Assembly (NCBI GenBank): GCA_002118135.1
Contig: BDIU01000062.1
Coordinates: 1 to 64,000, forward strand
Source: Trebouxia sp. TZW2008
Lineage: Eukaryota > Chlorophyta > Trebouxiophyceae > Trebouxiales > Trebouxiaceae
Reading direction: 5' to 3'
Length of the DNA: 64,000 nucleotides
Shown here: one piece after another, positions 33,943-46,028 of the stretch
How positions within the stretch are numbered: the first letter of the stretch is position 1
Layout of the letters: each line of letters begins with the position of its first letter
Program-made: the position numbers and the translations under genes
The notes under the pieces: model-generated
What the model saw: only the letters and a program-made list of their open reading frames with translations
The model's database searches: none
Told to the model about the DNA's origin: nothing

Positions 33943-36573
33943 TCACCGCTCAAGGTCTTGCCAGTGCTTCTCCTCTTGCGTGACGCTGTTTGCTTTCTGC
34001 AATCAAACACTCTAGCCATGAACATCTGACTGTGCAACAGGCTTGCACACATGCTGTCTCTGCACCACAGTGACTGACAGCTGGCTGCATATGCAATACT
34101 ACACTTCAAAAGATGGCAGAGACAACAGCCTTTTGTGCAATTTGTCAGCAGACAGACATGATCACAAACAAAGAGCAGGAGACATGGACGTATTGCAGTT
34201 GAATCTTGATTTGCATGTGAGGGCAGAAAATTAGACAATCAGCCTCATGCAGGGCCTTACCGCGATGGTGATGAGTATATTCTTCTTGGTTTTACTGGCA
34301 ATAACTGAGCACCCTTCAGGATTGACAGGCCGGTATGTTTGCTTGATACTATAGATGTAGTTCTTGCCCTGCAAAACACAACCACATTAGCTGTGCTGCA
34401 TCGAGAAAGTAGTATGCCCAACTTCAGCACCAGTCACACATGTTCTGGCAACAGTAGCTCAGCTCAGCATTCACAGTGCTTGCTTTTGCAACAAAACGCA
34501 TTGCATGGCAGGATCATGCAAGTCCAGCGCAGCTTGATGGTGCACTCATGGTGATGAGATACGCAGCATATGCTTGCAGGTTTGCAGGGTCCAAATGAGA
34601 CACAAAGCTGCTGACCTGCAGATTTATTGCCTTGATATGCAGCGTGTCAGGTTGGAACACAGCCCGCAGAAGGTCAGTCTTCACGCCTTGCAGTGGCACG
34701 TAAATCTTGACAGTATAGGCATTTTGTTCCCAGCTGCATGTTGTCAAAATTCTGAAGGGTGCTTCCACAGGGAGCTGAGGCTGCTGATGTACCATTTGCA
34801 GGTTCATCCCAAAGCGCAAAGCAGGCAGTACTGAGCCTGGGTGGTTCAGCATTGCCTGCATGTCGCCTGCACACAACAGCCCAGCCTCTGCAATTGCAGC
34901 CTGAAAGCATTCTGGGAAATGACACAGATACCCAAGATTATCTCATCAACTTTTTTGGCCTGTCAAAGCCTGACAACAGATAAACAAACAGCAAGCACAC
35001 GAAAACTTGCTGACGGCAAGGTACATATCATAATGTGTGCCAGGTGGTGAAAGGGCGTACCCGCTGGGCCTCTCAAAGCCAAAGCATTCAGGGCTGCTTG
35101 GCTGTTGGGCCCATACAAAGTCGACAGCCGCTGCCCTGTTGACAATGAAAACCCTGCATATACAACGCAACCTTGTGGAAGCTGTCACAAAAAACAGCTT
35201 CTGATGCAAGCTGCTGGCAATCAGACAAGATAACAGACATAGGAGCACAAGACACGGCTTGAAGGTCATGAATGGAATGGTCATGATGTCAAACGACGTA
35301 CTTGTCACACACGTGATGTCACACGGAACTACAGTTACTCCTACATGTACGAACACTGAATATAAGGACATTTTTTATGCAAGCACGATGCAATTGGGAA
35401 TCAACCACTGCATACTGACTGCAGTGATACCTCTGTGTAATGACAATGAGACGTGATGACAATTTTCTTGGTGACCGAAACAATTGTTACAAAGAAAGGA
35501 GTCACTGTACAATTTGTACACACCTGCTGAGGTCTTGGGAGCTGTACTGGGCGGGGCAGCCCATACTGGATCATAAGGGGACAAGGCAGTTTCGCTGTGT
35601 AGCTCTGCTTGATAATCATGATACTCTGCAAACACAGAAGCAAAGCATTCAACGCTATGAAATGCTTGACAATAACACAACACTCTTTATTCAGCAACTG
35701 GAACAACAACATGGGGATTCAGTTTCTGAGCGAAAAACCATTTGGCCACAACAGACATGACATGGGTACAAATTTGCTGGACATCAATGTCAGCACAGCA
35801 TGAGCACATTGCTGAGCAACAGCATTGAGCAGACAACAGCAGCAGTCATGATGAGTACAGAAATTTACTTGACATTGCCTGCTGATCTGGCACAGCTGCT
35901 GCTTCATCGTTCAAACTAATTGAGGAAGGAAAATCGGCTGCAAAATCTCTGGGATAGGCCAGATTACCAACACCATTCATTTGCTGATTGACACCATGTG
36001 TGAGCTGCAACTTGCTCTGCAAATAAAATAGCAGGTCAGCTTGCATGTAGCAATACTGTCGCAAAAGGCTGAAGAGACACACCAACAGCATACAATGACA
36101 ATCTCAAGTTTGAGATGCAGTGAAGATTGACAAACATGCATGCAGATGCAGTAATAAGGAAAGCATGCTTACTGCCTGGTCCTGAAATGAGAATGAGTAG
36201 TGTACTGAGCATAAGCCATAAGCTAGCACTATCAGGGCATTTGAGGCTGTGCAAACCACTCATTGACAACAGCGGGCTCGAAACACATCTGTCATGCAAC
36301 CAACAGCATCAACAATGAGCTGTATGCAAACTACAGAGCTCAACTAACGACTGTCTGCCACGAAAGCCGCCTGGACGCCTGCTGACCCGACGACGTACTC
36401 ACATAGGCAAACATGCAGCTGGACAGGCAGCAGTCACAGTTGTTCACCTGTTGCAGAGCATGCAGCAGCTGCAAAAGCCTGTCCCGAACAACCGGTCTGA
36501 TGACAACTGCAAGAAGCATCTGTATTTCCGCTATGTCCTCATCTATTGACAGCCTGACCTGTTGCGGGTCCAT
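33943..36573 (-). CDS. CacyBP/SIP-like CS-domain protein
   Basis: Resembles calcyclin-binding protein/Siah-interacting protein, a cytosolic co-chaperone and ubiquitin-ligase adaptor. Seven exons join in phase: 36573-36448, 36016-35869, 35625-35524, 35135-35061, 34887-34616, 34368-34261 and 33996-33943, giving 294 residues. The N-terminus has a SIP-type helical hairpin (DIAEIQMLLAVVIRPVVRDR, LLQLLHALQQ). After a Pro/Ala/Ser-rich linker comes a CS (p23-like) domain from about residue 205: WEQNAYTVKIYVPLQGV, YSIKQTYRPVNPEGC, KKNILITIAK, ending HWQDLER and stop. The SGS domain that follows CS in CacyBP is missing. An alternative donor for exon 1 near 36402 would add about 15 residues in phase. 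Distant alternatives are other CS proteins such as SGT1 or NudC-like. It is divergently transcribed from the ARIA-like gene. Confidence 0.75.
35332..35507. repeat. Complete dispersed inverted-repeat element (copy I)
   Basis: Left end CAGTTACTCCT, right end AGGAGTCACTG (complement CAGTGACTCCT), with TA at 35330-35331 and 35508-35509; length 176 bp. Internal motifs shared with other copies: TATAAGGACA, AATTGGGAATC and ACTGACTGCAGTG. It lies in a CacyBP intron (35523-35136), ending 14 bp from the donor. Confidence 0.75.
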
Positions 36574-37051
36574 AACTGACGAGCCTCACTGCCGGCAGGT
36601 TGTGATGCATGCCGACATGTGTGCGGTGCTGCCTTGCTGTCGCGGCCAGCATGCACAGACAGGCCTCCCTCGAATAGTTGCGCTAATGCGAGGATTGATA
36701 CGTTTAAGTCTGAAGAAGAAGATCACTTTACGCCAAACTTTGAAAGTCTGGGCACTTATATAGCTTAAAGTCAAGAGCGAGCGCCAAGGTCTGCCGGAGG
36801 TGCTCCTGTGGCAGCCATCAACCTTTCAACACGCACTTTCGAGCCTGCGCAGCTGTGTCCTCTGAACCCGCAAATCGCGAGTGCTGTGCTTTGCCTGCCT
36901 TGCACTTGACGCAACCTCGGTGCGCCCCGGCCGGCACGCTTGACAATCGCTCGTCGACACGGCAAGCCTGCATGTATGCCAGCCTGCGCTGAAGGTCACA
37001 CTCGCCCCTACTTGTCAGCCGCAACAACGATCGGCGTGGGCCTGAAAGCTC
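36574..37051. promoter_or_regulatory. Divergent promoter between CacyBP-like and ARIA-like genes
   Basis: 478 bp between two outward-facing start codons, so both promoters must be here. ACTTATATAGCTT near 36752-36764 is TATA-like. No other element was recognised. Confidence 0.4.
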
Positions 37052-40000
37052 ATGAGTGCACCGGCTGATAGCGAACGCAAAGGACACAAACGCAAGCTGG
37101 CGGACACATTCTCCTACAGCAATGCAGTGGCTGGAACTAGCGCCGGAGAAAAAGAGAACGTGACGGCTCAGGCATGCACTTAGATTGAAGTGCATTGCTT
37201 GCTGCAGTAGCTTTGGAATATCTTGTCTCAATTGCTCTCACGGTTTGCAGGTGCGGCGCCTGCTCGGCATCATCAAAGCTTGCACTCAAAAGTCACCTGA
37301 GTCTGTTGACCGTGTGGTGCTGCGTCGAGCTGCTCACAGTTTGGCAGAACTTAGCAAGTCAGGTGTGCACATATTCAACTTGAACCAGCTCTTTGCCTCA
37401 CACACACGCCTGTGCACTGAAGTATGGTGTGTGTTGCAGAGGAAAATGTGGACACTGTTGTTGCTGAAGGCGGCATCAGCCATATAGTCCCTCTACTGTC
37501 ATTCTTCCCAGCTCCAGCTGCAGACAGTAAAGACCGTAGGTATGTCGAGCTTCAACTGTTGCTCTAGGAAATGCTGCTTGGACTAGAATGCAATCACTTT
37601 GTTATATGTGCTACAGCAGCGAGGATGTTGAGAAGGAGTCATGCTTCATACTTGGCTTGCTTGCCATCAAGCCAGAACACCAACATAGCATTGCTGATAT
37701 GGGAGCGCTTGCTGGATTAGTAGGCATCCTCAAACGGCACACTGATAACATTGGCTGTCCCATGCATGGTGCAAGCGTTGTCAGAAGGGCAGCAGATGCC
37801 ATTACCAACTTGGCGCATGAAAATATCCCTATCAAAAGCAGAGTCAGAGCTCAAGGAGGCATTCCACCATTGGTTGTCCTGTTGGAAGCCTACGATGCTA
37901 AGGTACTTCACAAACTGCAATCAGCTCATTCTGCAGCAGGTGGTGTTTGTGACTGCTTGTGAAGCATGCAGCTGTGAAGCACGCAGATAGTGCACATTGA
38001 CCAAGAGCACGCACCAGTCAAACACCATACTTGCCATTTCGTTTATGATCTTCTGAAGTACTTTGGTATCATGACTTTTCCATTGGTGCCAAACTATTGT
38101 GCAAGACTGCACACTGCGTCTCAGTTGTTGATGTTGCCAGATGCTTACGTATTGCATGTTACATAGTCATCATTATGCAAGGGGACACACTGACGCACAC
38201 CATGAGTGACCTGTTCCCGCATGGTTTTTCAGGTACAGCGCGCCGCAGCAGGGGCATTGCGCACTCTGGCCTTCAAGAACGAAGAGAACAAGAATCTCAT
38301 TGTAGAATGTGGCGCTCTTTCAACCCTCATACAAATGCTCAGAGCTGAGGACATGGGTATCCATTATGAAGCTGTTGGTGTCATTGGCAACCTAGTCCAT
38401 TCCTCTTTGCACATCAAGCGGCGTGTCTTGGAGGAGGGCGCACTGCAGCCTGTCATTGGGTTGCTATCATCATCCTGCAATGAAAGTCAGCGTGAAGCAG
38501 CACTCCTCTTGGGGCAATTTGCCACCACAGAGCCAGACTACAAGGCTAAGATCGTGCAGCGTGGAGCAGTTCCTCCATTGATTGTAATGCTTGGAGCAGC
38601 AGATTGTCAGCTCAAAGAGATGGCTGCTTTTGCTCTTGGTCGCTTAGCTCAGAACAAAGACAACCAGGCTGGCATTGTGCAAGCAGGCGGCCTTCAGCCA
38701 CTTCTGGAACTGCTGCAATCTAAGCAGGGCACGCTTCAGCACAATGCTGCCTTTGCATTGTATGGTCTTGCAGACAATGAAGACAACATAGCAGAAATCA
38801 TTAGGCAAGGAGGCGTATCACTTCTGCAAGAGGCTGATCTCATTGTACAGGTCAGTTGTGCTGATTGAGTTGCGCATGGGCTCAGCATTGACAGCAGAAG
38901 GTGTTAGCATGCCTCATTCCTGTTTGGCATGACTGCTTGTTGCTGCAGGCCAGCAAAGACTGTGTGCAGAAAACCATCAAAAGGCTGGAGGACAAGATAC
39001 AAGGCAATGTCTTGAAGCAGATCCTCTATGCCATGCATTCTTCTCAGGTGTGTTTTCAATGCATTGCCTGTCAAAGTGTGTGATGCGATGCAAATGCATC
39101 ACAGGCTGCGCAATCAATGTGTTATTGAATGCATCGCTTGACAAATCTGCATTTGTATTGCTCGCTCTGGTCCACAATGGCCGCAGTGACTAGATGCTTG
39201 CCATTCTGCACTTGAGGCAACACAGAGAAGCAAGTGGCGACGTCATGACTCTGTCTACAATGCTGACTGCTGCCTCCGCTTGCTGAAGAGCATCTCCATT
39301 TGCATGCTGCAGGCAACAGACAAGATGATGCAGCAGCGTGTAGCTGTTGCTTTGGCCTGGCTTGGCAAGGAAGCTGACTTGCGGCAGTCGTTTGTGGACA
39401 GGCGAGGTTTGGATGTGCTGCTTGAGCTTCTCACAGACCAGAGACGAGACGCAGGTTCTCACAAGGAGGCAGCAGGCAAGGCTTGCAACTCCTGCCCATG
39501 CAGTGTTGGGTCACCCATACGAAACCAGATTTTTGCGTTGCCCATTTGCAAACAGCGCTTTCACTGTACTGCTTAAGCTGCTTGTGCAGATCTGTTTCAA
39601 ACTTCTGGAGCTCAAAATGTTGTCCACCGATGTGCAGACATGTATTGCAGTATGGCTGATAGCTGCTAAGACAATGTAGTGAAATGTGCTGGGACACTGG
39701 CACAGCAGAGCTTGGGTGCTATGCTGAGAAGGCCGTGTGTAGATACCTGATGGATTGGACATTACTTGGAAAATTATTAATTGTGGCGATGCATCGTCTC
39801 AAGCAAGCATCTGCCTCAAGTCGAGATGCACTTCCAGCAGGACAGGGTGCATCAAGTGACGCTTCTCACCACCTGACGTCAGTGTACCATAGCCTGCTGA
39901 GAAATTTGTTTTCTCTGCTGCAGCTGCCCTGTTTGAGCTGGCCAAGAAGATTCCTGCCACAGCAGCCATAGATTGTGCCCCAGCAGAGCCCCCTTCACGG

Positions 40001-41228
40001 GTATATCTGGGAGAGAAGTATGTGAACAACCAAACGCTCTCAGACATAACCTTCCTTGTGGAGGGCAAGGAGTTCTACGCTCACAGGATAGCACTGCTAG
40101 CATCATCAGACATATTCCGGTGCGTCACTGCATTTGCAGCGTGTGCGGCTTGCTGATTATGCAGTGGCATGCCTTCTCAAAAAACGCACACTTGAGGCTT
40201 GCACAAGGCAATGTGCAATGGCATAGAGGTTTTACCTGCCTGCTCTGCAGTGGAACTGAGCTTCCTTTGATTAAAGATGCCGCATTGGGTGCACATCACG
40301 GTCACATTAAGCCCGTTGCTGCAGGGCAATGTTTGATGGTCATTACAAGGAGAAAGAGGCTAGCATCATCCCTGTTCCCAACATCAGCTGGCGTGTCTTT
40401 GAGTCCATGATGCGTGCCATCTACACAAGTAAGCTTTTGCACCCTCACATTTCATTGTTGTGCAGCATCTGTCCACTGTCTCACAGACAGTGCACCAGTG
40501 ATCTTGTGGGTTTTGTGTCACCTGCGTATGCTGAAAAGCTGAACATTCATCTGTGTCCATCTGCCGCATGCAACACCATGCTGTTACGACAGCAGTCCAT
40601 GCGGCAGCAAAGTGACGTGCAATGCAGGCAGCGCTTAGCGCAAAAAACGTGCCTGAGGGCTTCACTTCAATGTCTATTGCTGCTGCTGCTGCAGAGTCCA
40701 CAGATGTCACCAGTGACATAGCAGAGGAGCTGTTGCGTGCGGCTGATCAATACATGCTGGATGGTCTGAAGCACCTTTGTGAAGAGTCCATCAGTCAGGG
40801 CTTGACCATGGACAATCTCACCGAGACATATGATCTGGCTGAGAATTTCAATGCACCTCAACTAGGACGAAGATGCGCCTTGTTTGCCCTGGAGCACTAC
40901 ACGGTGCGTTCACTTCCCAACATTTGGCTGTGTTGCACGCGTATTATGGCCGCGCACTTGATTGCATGCTGTTTTGCATCATGGTTGTTGCGCAGCCTCA
41001 CTTGCATGTGGTGGCAACAGTGTGTTTTCGACATTGTACGACCATGTCACATATTGTAACATTGTGCCATGCATCATGCACAAGCAACTATATGTCTTGC
41101 AGGAGTTGTCTCAAAGTATGCCTACAGCAGCCTGGTCGCAGCTCATGCTTCGGATGATGCCAAAGTTGAAGGCATTCCTGACCGAGGAGCTTGAGAAGAT
41201 CAATGTGCCCACGACGCCATGCGCTTGA
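37052..41228 (+). CDS. ARIA-like armadillo repeat/BTB protein
   Basis: Matches plant ARM-BTB proteins of the ARIA/ABAP1 group, which act in the nucleus with bZIP factors or replication proteins and may be adaptors for CUL3 ubiquitin ligases. Eleven exons join in phase: 37052-37171, 37251-37362, 37440-37539, 37620-37902, 38233-38850, 38949-39047, 39313-39475, 39924-40119, 40325-40428, 40695-40903 and 41103-41228, giving 709 residues, the usual family length. The N-terminus has a basic stretch (RKGHKRKLADTF). Armadillo repeats cover about residues 60-480 (for example GGIPPLVVLLEAYDAK, GAVPPLIVMLGAADCQLKEM, AAFALGRLAQNKDNQ). The BTB domain begins around 535 (SDITFLVEGKEFYAHRIALL), followed by ELLRAADQYMLDGLKHLCEE. 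Two introns need GC donors (after 37171 and after 39475); the second is forced by the frame and by family continuity. Confidence 0.94.
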
Positions 41229-41698
41229 TGTCAGAGCAACATTCTGCAAAGTATGTTGGTCTGTGTTCCAAGATGTGCGTTGAAGATTTGCACTGCCCAT
41301 GTTACAGGACAAGCCACGAACAGTGTCTGCAAAGACGCTGAATAGAATATTAAAGCTTGTTGTACAATCAGGTTTGTATGCACAGACAGGCGTTAGTTGG
41401 GCGCTCTGTAGCACAGACAACAACTGCTGGTCCGACACAATATGGTATCTGCAAGAATGCAAAAATGGGGGATATGACAACAGTAAATCTTAGTCCTGCA
41501 CATGTGCTTGAGCTGCTACAACTATCAGTAACTTGCAGACGCTGCCTGTAAGCCTCAATCGAATGCCTAGCATGAGATGTGTCTGAGAGGCCTTGTTTTC
41601 CAGATGAACAATGTACCCAAAAGGCATGCACTGAAGGCACAGAAGTCTACAATGCAGATGCTTGAGCTAAAGGCTGGATCAACTGGCAAAGCATGACC
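41229..41698. other. Convergent 3' region
   Basis: 470 bp between the stop codons of the ARIA-like gene and the SnoaL-like gene. I see no coding, RNA or repeat feature. Confidence 0.4.
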
Positions 41699-42878
41699 TC
41701 AGGCCACTGGCACCTTGCCGCCAACAGCTTCATAGATGCCGAGGAAACCACTACCCTTTCCTGGTAGTACCTGCAATACCACAGCAAGTCAGGCCTGACA
41801 GTACCTTCACCAACACAGCAAGTCAGCCCCAACAGCAGTAACTAGCCATTGCACACATTCCAGTCCATAAGCAAAGAACAAACCTGGATCTCATGAATCA
41901 CACCATCCTCCACCTTGACCTTCAACGTGTTTTCTGGCAGACTGAAAGTCTTTTGTTTGGGCTCTACCTGCTCCGCATGCAGACAGGTCAGTTGGGATAT
42001 GTCAATCATGCAAGACTTGTTCAACTCTCGCGTTTCACATACTAGTACTGCAATACAAGATGGCTGCTGAGCAGCATCCACTCGCATTTGCCTGAAGTGA
42101 GACCGTGCATGATAGCAGTGACTGCATGCAGCATCACCTTTGGAAGTTCCGAGCCAGGTATCCTAAATGGCTTCCCAGTGTGGCTGCCTTTAGCCTGCAA
42201 ATACATCGATAGCCTGTGTTCAAATCTCATAACTTAAAATTGACAAGGATGAAGATGTGAAGGTTGGCAGCTGTTCTTGCCTGGACTTTGACGACGCAGT
42301 ACCCCTCTGAATCTTTTGCAGCATGTGTCGAGTGATTCCACTTGTAGTCTGGTACAGCTGGTACTACGTGGTTGCATAGTAGGTTGATCCATTCTGATTT
42401 GTTATATGTGCGTGCCTTTGGCCCTTGCTCAACTATGAGAGCGTTTTCGGCCAGCAGCTCATCCAATGTGAACTTGTCAGTGCTTGTGAAAAATTTGTCC
42501 AGCATTGCCTGCCGCTTGTCCTGTATGCAAAAATAAAACAGGTGTGTCCGGACATGCTGCAGCTTGCTGAGAACAGCACAAGACCTGCCACCCAGCTGAA
42601 AGTACAGCAAGACTGAGTGTTGAAGAGGAAACTCAGACCTTGCCGAAGTCAGGAAGAAACTCTGGCTTCTTCAGCCCAAGCTTCTTCATAAACTTGAAGC
42701 TTTTGACGTCGACGACTGCTGCTCTGCCTGACTTGATCTGTGTGCCGCGTGCATGTTGCATTTGCAAGGCTGTTCCCGAGAAAGGCGCTCTGCTGTGTCC
42801 AATACAGCTCTTGTGATGTGATGGCAAAGTCACCGTAGGCCTGGCAGCCAGACCACTGGTACAAGTCAATGCCGCCAT
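41699..42878 (-). CDS. SnoaL/NTF2-like domain protein, probably plastid-targeted
   Basis: Five exons join in phase: 42878-42639, 42520-42281, 42194-42138, 41967-41884 and 41770-41699, giving 230 residues. The first 60 or so residues look like a chloroplast transit peptide (MAALTCTSGLAARPTVTLPS, rich in Ser, Thr, Ala and Arg, few acids). The rest has the layout of an NTF2/SnoaL-like cone fold: an N-terminal helix (DKRQAMLDKFFTSTDKF), AENALIVEQGPKARTYNKSE, the strand KWNHSTHAAKDSEGYCVVKV, then GSHTGKPFRIPG, a strand pair with LKVKVEDGVIHEIQ and the end GKGSGFLGIYEAVGGKVPVA. Such proteins can be cyclases, isomerases or non-enzymatic; no activity can be assigned. The second intron uses a GC donor (CAG then GCAAGA), required by protein continuity VKVQ-AKGSH. 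Confidence 0.78.
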
Positions 42879-43478
42879 GGTGATGTTGCAATGCAGATCA
42901 AGGCTTTGACCAATTGTTTGTCGCTGAAATGTGTGCTGCGATGTGAATCTCGACGTTGCCCTGGTGTGGGTTCTCAGCTGGATGACATGACTAAGTGCAG
43001 ATACAGGGCAGCTGCTACAGCAGGTCAAACGTAGCTTACAAGCAATGCAAGCCAATTTCGCATGGCGTGCAGGCCGCATCTGGCAAATGATTCTGTCAGA
43101 TCTCGAATAGTTGGACTTACTGAAGATTGAAACTTAAGCCCAAACCGGAACAAATAAGCATGACCCCAGAACGTTTTCCAAAAATTTGCAATCGGGCTGA
43201 CAATGTGTCAGCCTGACATCGTAGGCCACTGACGCAGATGTTTACATGACATGCTAGCAGTTGCAGACAGCTTCGAGCAACTGCGCTGCATAACAAATCC
43301 TGTGCAAGTCTGGTATAAAGATCATTATGGCATGTTAGGCAAAGCTGCATCGACCACAAAACGGCACCTAACGAGGGCTATGGATCGACAGCCGATGCCA
43401 CAGCATATTGACTCCTGCATGCCTTACAACATGGAATGGACAAACCAGAAGAACCCCACAGAGTTGTTGTTACACTTG
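42879..43478. other. Spacer between two minus-strand genes
   Basis: 600 bp holding the 5' side of the SnoaL-like gene and the 3' side of eIF3g. No further feature was recognised. Confidence 0.4.
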
Positions 43479-45697
43479 CTACCTCTCAGCTCGGGGTTGT
43501 GCCCATTCAACACGCAAGATCAAGTTGTCATAACCATACCCGTCTAGCTTGTCAATAGCTTTGGCTGCTCCCTCCCTGCAGTAACAAAGGCAATCCTCAG
43601 GACTGCATGGAGCAGAGCATTGACAAGTTGTATGTGATGACACATGACATGCGGATACATGTAGTTGCTGACGGACAACAGGACCACCTTGTGCAGTCAA
43701 TGCCACAGTGACAGGATAACAATGTGCACAGGGGTTGAAAAGCAAGCATAAGTAGTGGAGCTGTAATCACCTGTACACAAAGTTGACGAAGGCAAAGCCT
43801 CTGTTTTCGCCTGTATCCCGATCATACGCAATATACACTCTGCTGATTGGTCCAAATGGACTGAACAGTTCCTGCATCCACCAACGACTTTGTTGAAGCA
43901 TGTCATGTGGCAGATCAGCAAACACTCTTGGCGATGTGCATCTTTGTGCGTATGTATTTGTCGTGGCATCTGTGCTCAGCAATGCATCTACAGCAACATA
44001 TTGAAACGAGAGCAGACGCCAAGCAGGAACAAACGCCAAGCAGGAACAAAAGATGTGGCTGCACGAAACCAAACCAGGCCTGGCAGCATGCAAACCTTGC
44101 AATCAGCACATGCTGCTTACCCGCAGGTCATCTTCCCTAGTGTCTTCTGACAAGTTGGTAACACGGACGCTGTTCTCTTCTCTGCGCTTGTTCATGCTGT
44201 CACCAGTATCACCAGGAGCGCGATTTCGCAAACTTGGCGGTACATAGCCACCAGTCTTTGCACCAGCTGCGGGTAGGTTGCTCATGCCGCCAGGACCGTC
44301 CTGCATGCAGACCCTCCAACACTCAGCCTGACAGGCGATTACCACACGCCTTCTGTCACCATGCATTTGTCGTTATGCATGTAACAGCACCCTGACATCC
44401 AAAGCATGATGCACGCAGCAAACATCAAAGCTGAGTGCTGTCTTGCAAAGCAGCATGCAGAGCTGGCTCATTGGCATAAATAGCTCTGAATTTTGCCAGG
44501 CATGTGCAAAATCCTTCACAATGTAACCACCCTTGGGGCCCTGCTAGGTCAGGCAAAGAGCCTTGACCCATGCAGCACAAGGACCTTCAACAGCTGTGAA
44601 TTATTCATACAAAGCCAACTCAACAGAGGGGACAGTTCACAACATCTTTGCAGCCGGTCCAAAAGGGTCCATATTGTATGCAAGACCAGCTGCAAGCGTA
44701 TTGCAAACTGGTATGACATTGCATCAATGCTGAAGCATATGATCATTGGCAATTAACGTCACAGGTCAACATTGAACTGAGCTGTCAGTGCATTGATGCA
44801 CCAAAGACACATTATACATCTTGCTGACCTCATCAGGAGCTCGCTCTGGGGCAGGACCTTCTCCTCTTGCTGCTGCCAACTGCCTCTCCATTCGCCTCTT
44901 GTACAGCATGTCCTTCAAGCTACACAAGCGCACAGCATTTGGAAACAAGTTGCACAAATGCACATGAAACACATCATTTGGAGACAACTGGCAAGGATGC
45001 AGATCAGCGCGCGCGAACAAGGAAGCATGGTGCATTGTCGCGGATGCTTGAAATGCACAGCCCTTCTATGCACAGTCTTGCGCAGACATCGATTCAGCTT
45101 AGTGCATGCTATGTACATGTTTTAGTTCATTTGTATACTGCTCCTATGCAGCATGCACATCTGCTATGTCCACTTTTCCGGCCAAATCAGAGCGTCACAA
45201 CTTACTTTGCTGTGACAGCGTTCTTGTCATTTGAAGCCATTGCAGTTTGCAGTGTGAGCTGCTGCTTTTCATCTCTGGTGCTCTTCTGCGCCTTTGTGCG
45301 TTCAAAAGGAACATCTTCTCGTGACTGTACTGTGACACTGTGCTCTGGCTGCTGTGCGACAGCATCGCCAAATCTTTTCCACTGCTTCCGCTCCTGGGCT
45401 GACTGCAAACACACAGAGAATCTCTTGCAGCCCAGCGTGGGACGCTGGGGAGCACAGCCAGACACATCACTGTGACGCAAAGCAGCACTTGCAGTAACCT
45501 ACGTTGTAGACTTTCCTTTCGACCTTTGTAAACTTGGTCCTGGTTACAGTCTTTACTGTCTCTCCCTTCTCGTTCTTTCTGTATTGCGTGACCGTCTTGA
45601 CTCCTTTCGCGTCTGGCCCAACAATTGAAGTAGGCGGCAATTCATCCCCAAGGTCCTCATCCAAGGTGTCTCCCCAGCGCATTTTGGTCGCTGCCAT
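43479..45697 (-). CDS. EIF3G: Translation initiation factor eIF3 subunit g
   Basis: eIF3g is an RNA-binding subunit of eIF3 that helps scanning and reinitiation on the 40S ribosome. Six exons join in phase: 45697-45503, 45402-45206, 44919-44829, 44300-44121, 43871-43771 and 43575-43479, giving 286 residues. The N-terminus has MRWGDTLDED and LPPTSIVGPDAKGVKTVTQY, then QERKQWKRFGDA. The linker GGYVPPSLR precedes a C-terminal RRM with RNP2 VRVTNL, LFSPFGPISRVYIAYDRDTG, RNP1 RGFAFVNF and LDGYGYDNLILRVEWA. The CCHC zinc knuckle usual before this linker is not there: the joined sequence reads TAMASNDKNAVTANLKDML where family members have a Cys-rich GDHWT region. Exon 44919-44829 encodes a charged helix (KDMLYKRRMERQLAAARGEG). 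It shares a 331-bp divergent promoter with CSB. Confidence 0.93.
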
Positions 45698-46028
45698 TCT
45701 TGTTGATCGGGCCTATATCAGCTCCTTAGGCAATGCTTGCAACGTCGAGCGTTCAGCGAACGCAGAGCTTCGCAATTGGAGATTGCAAGACGTTGCTGAT
45801 GTCACGAGCACTTGAACGGAGCAATGCGAAGCAGGTCAGTGCTCTGGGAAGGCACTCAGTCAATGACACCGCCAGTCAGTTTAGGGTTTTCTGTGTGCGT
45901 GTGTGCGTGCTGCACGCGTTTCGTCCAAGGCTAACACAGCAATTCTGGTGTCAGGGGTGCGCTGTGCACATGCTGCGCACCGTCCCGTGCAAGGGCGCAA
46001 GACTGAATTGCATAGTTTGATGCTGTAA
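45698..46028. promoter_or_regulatory. Short divergent promoter between eIF3g and CSB
   Basis: Only 331 bp separate the two start codons, so both core promoters and 5' UTRs lie here. I see no TATA box on either strand. GTGTGCGTGTGTGCGTG near 45893-45909 is simple repeat. Confidence 0.45.
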
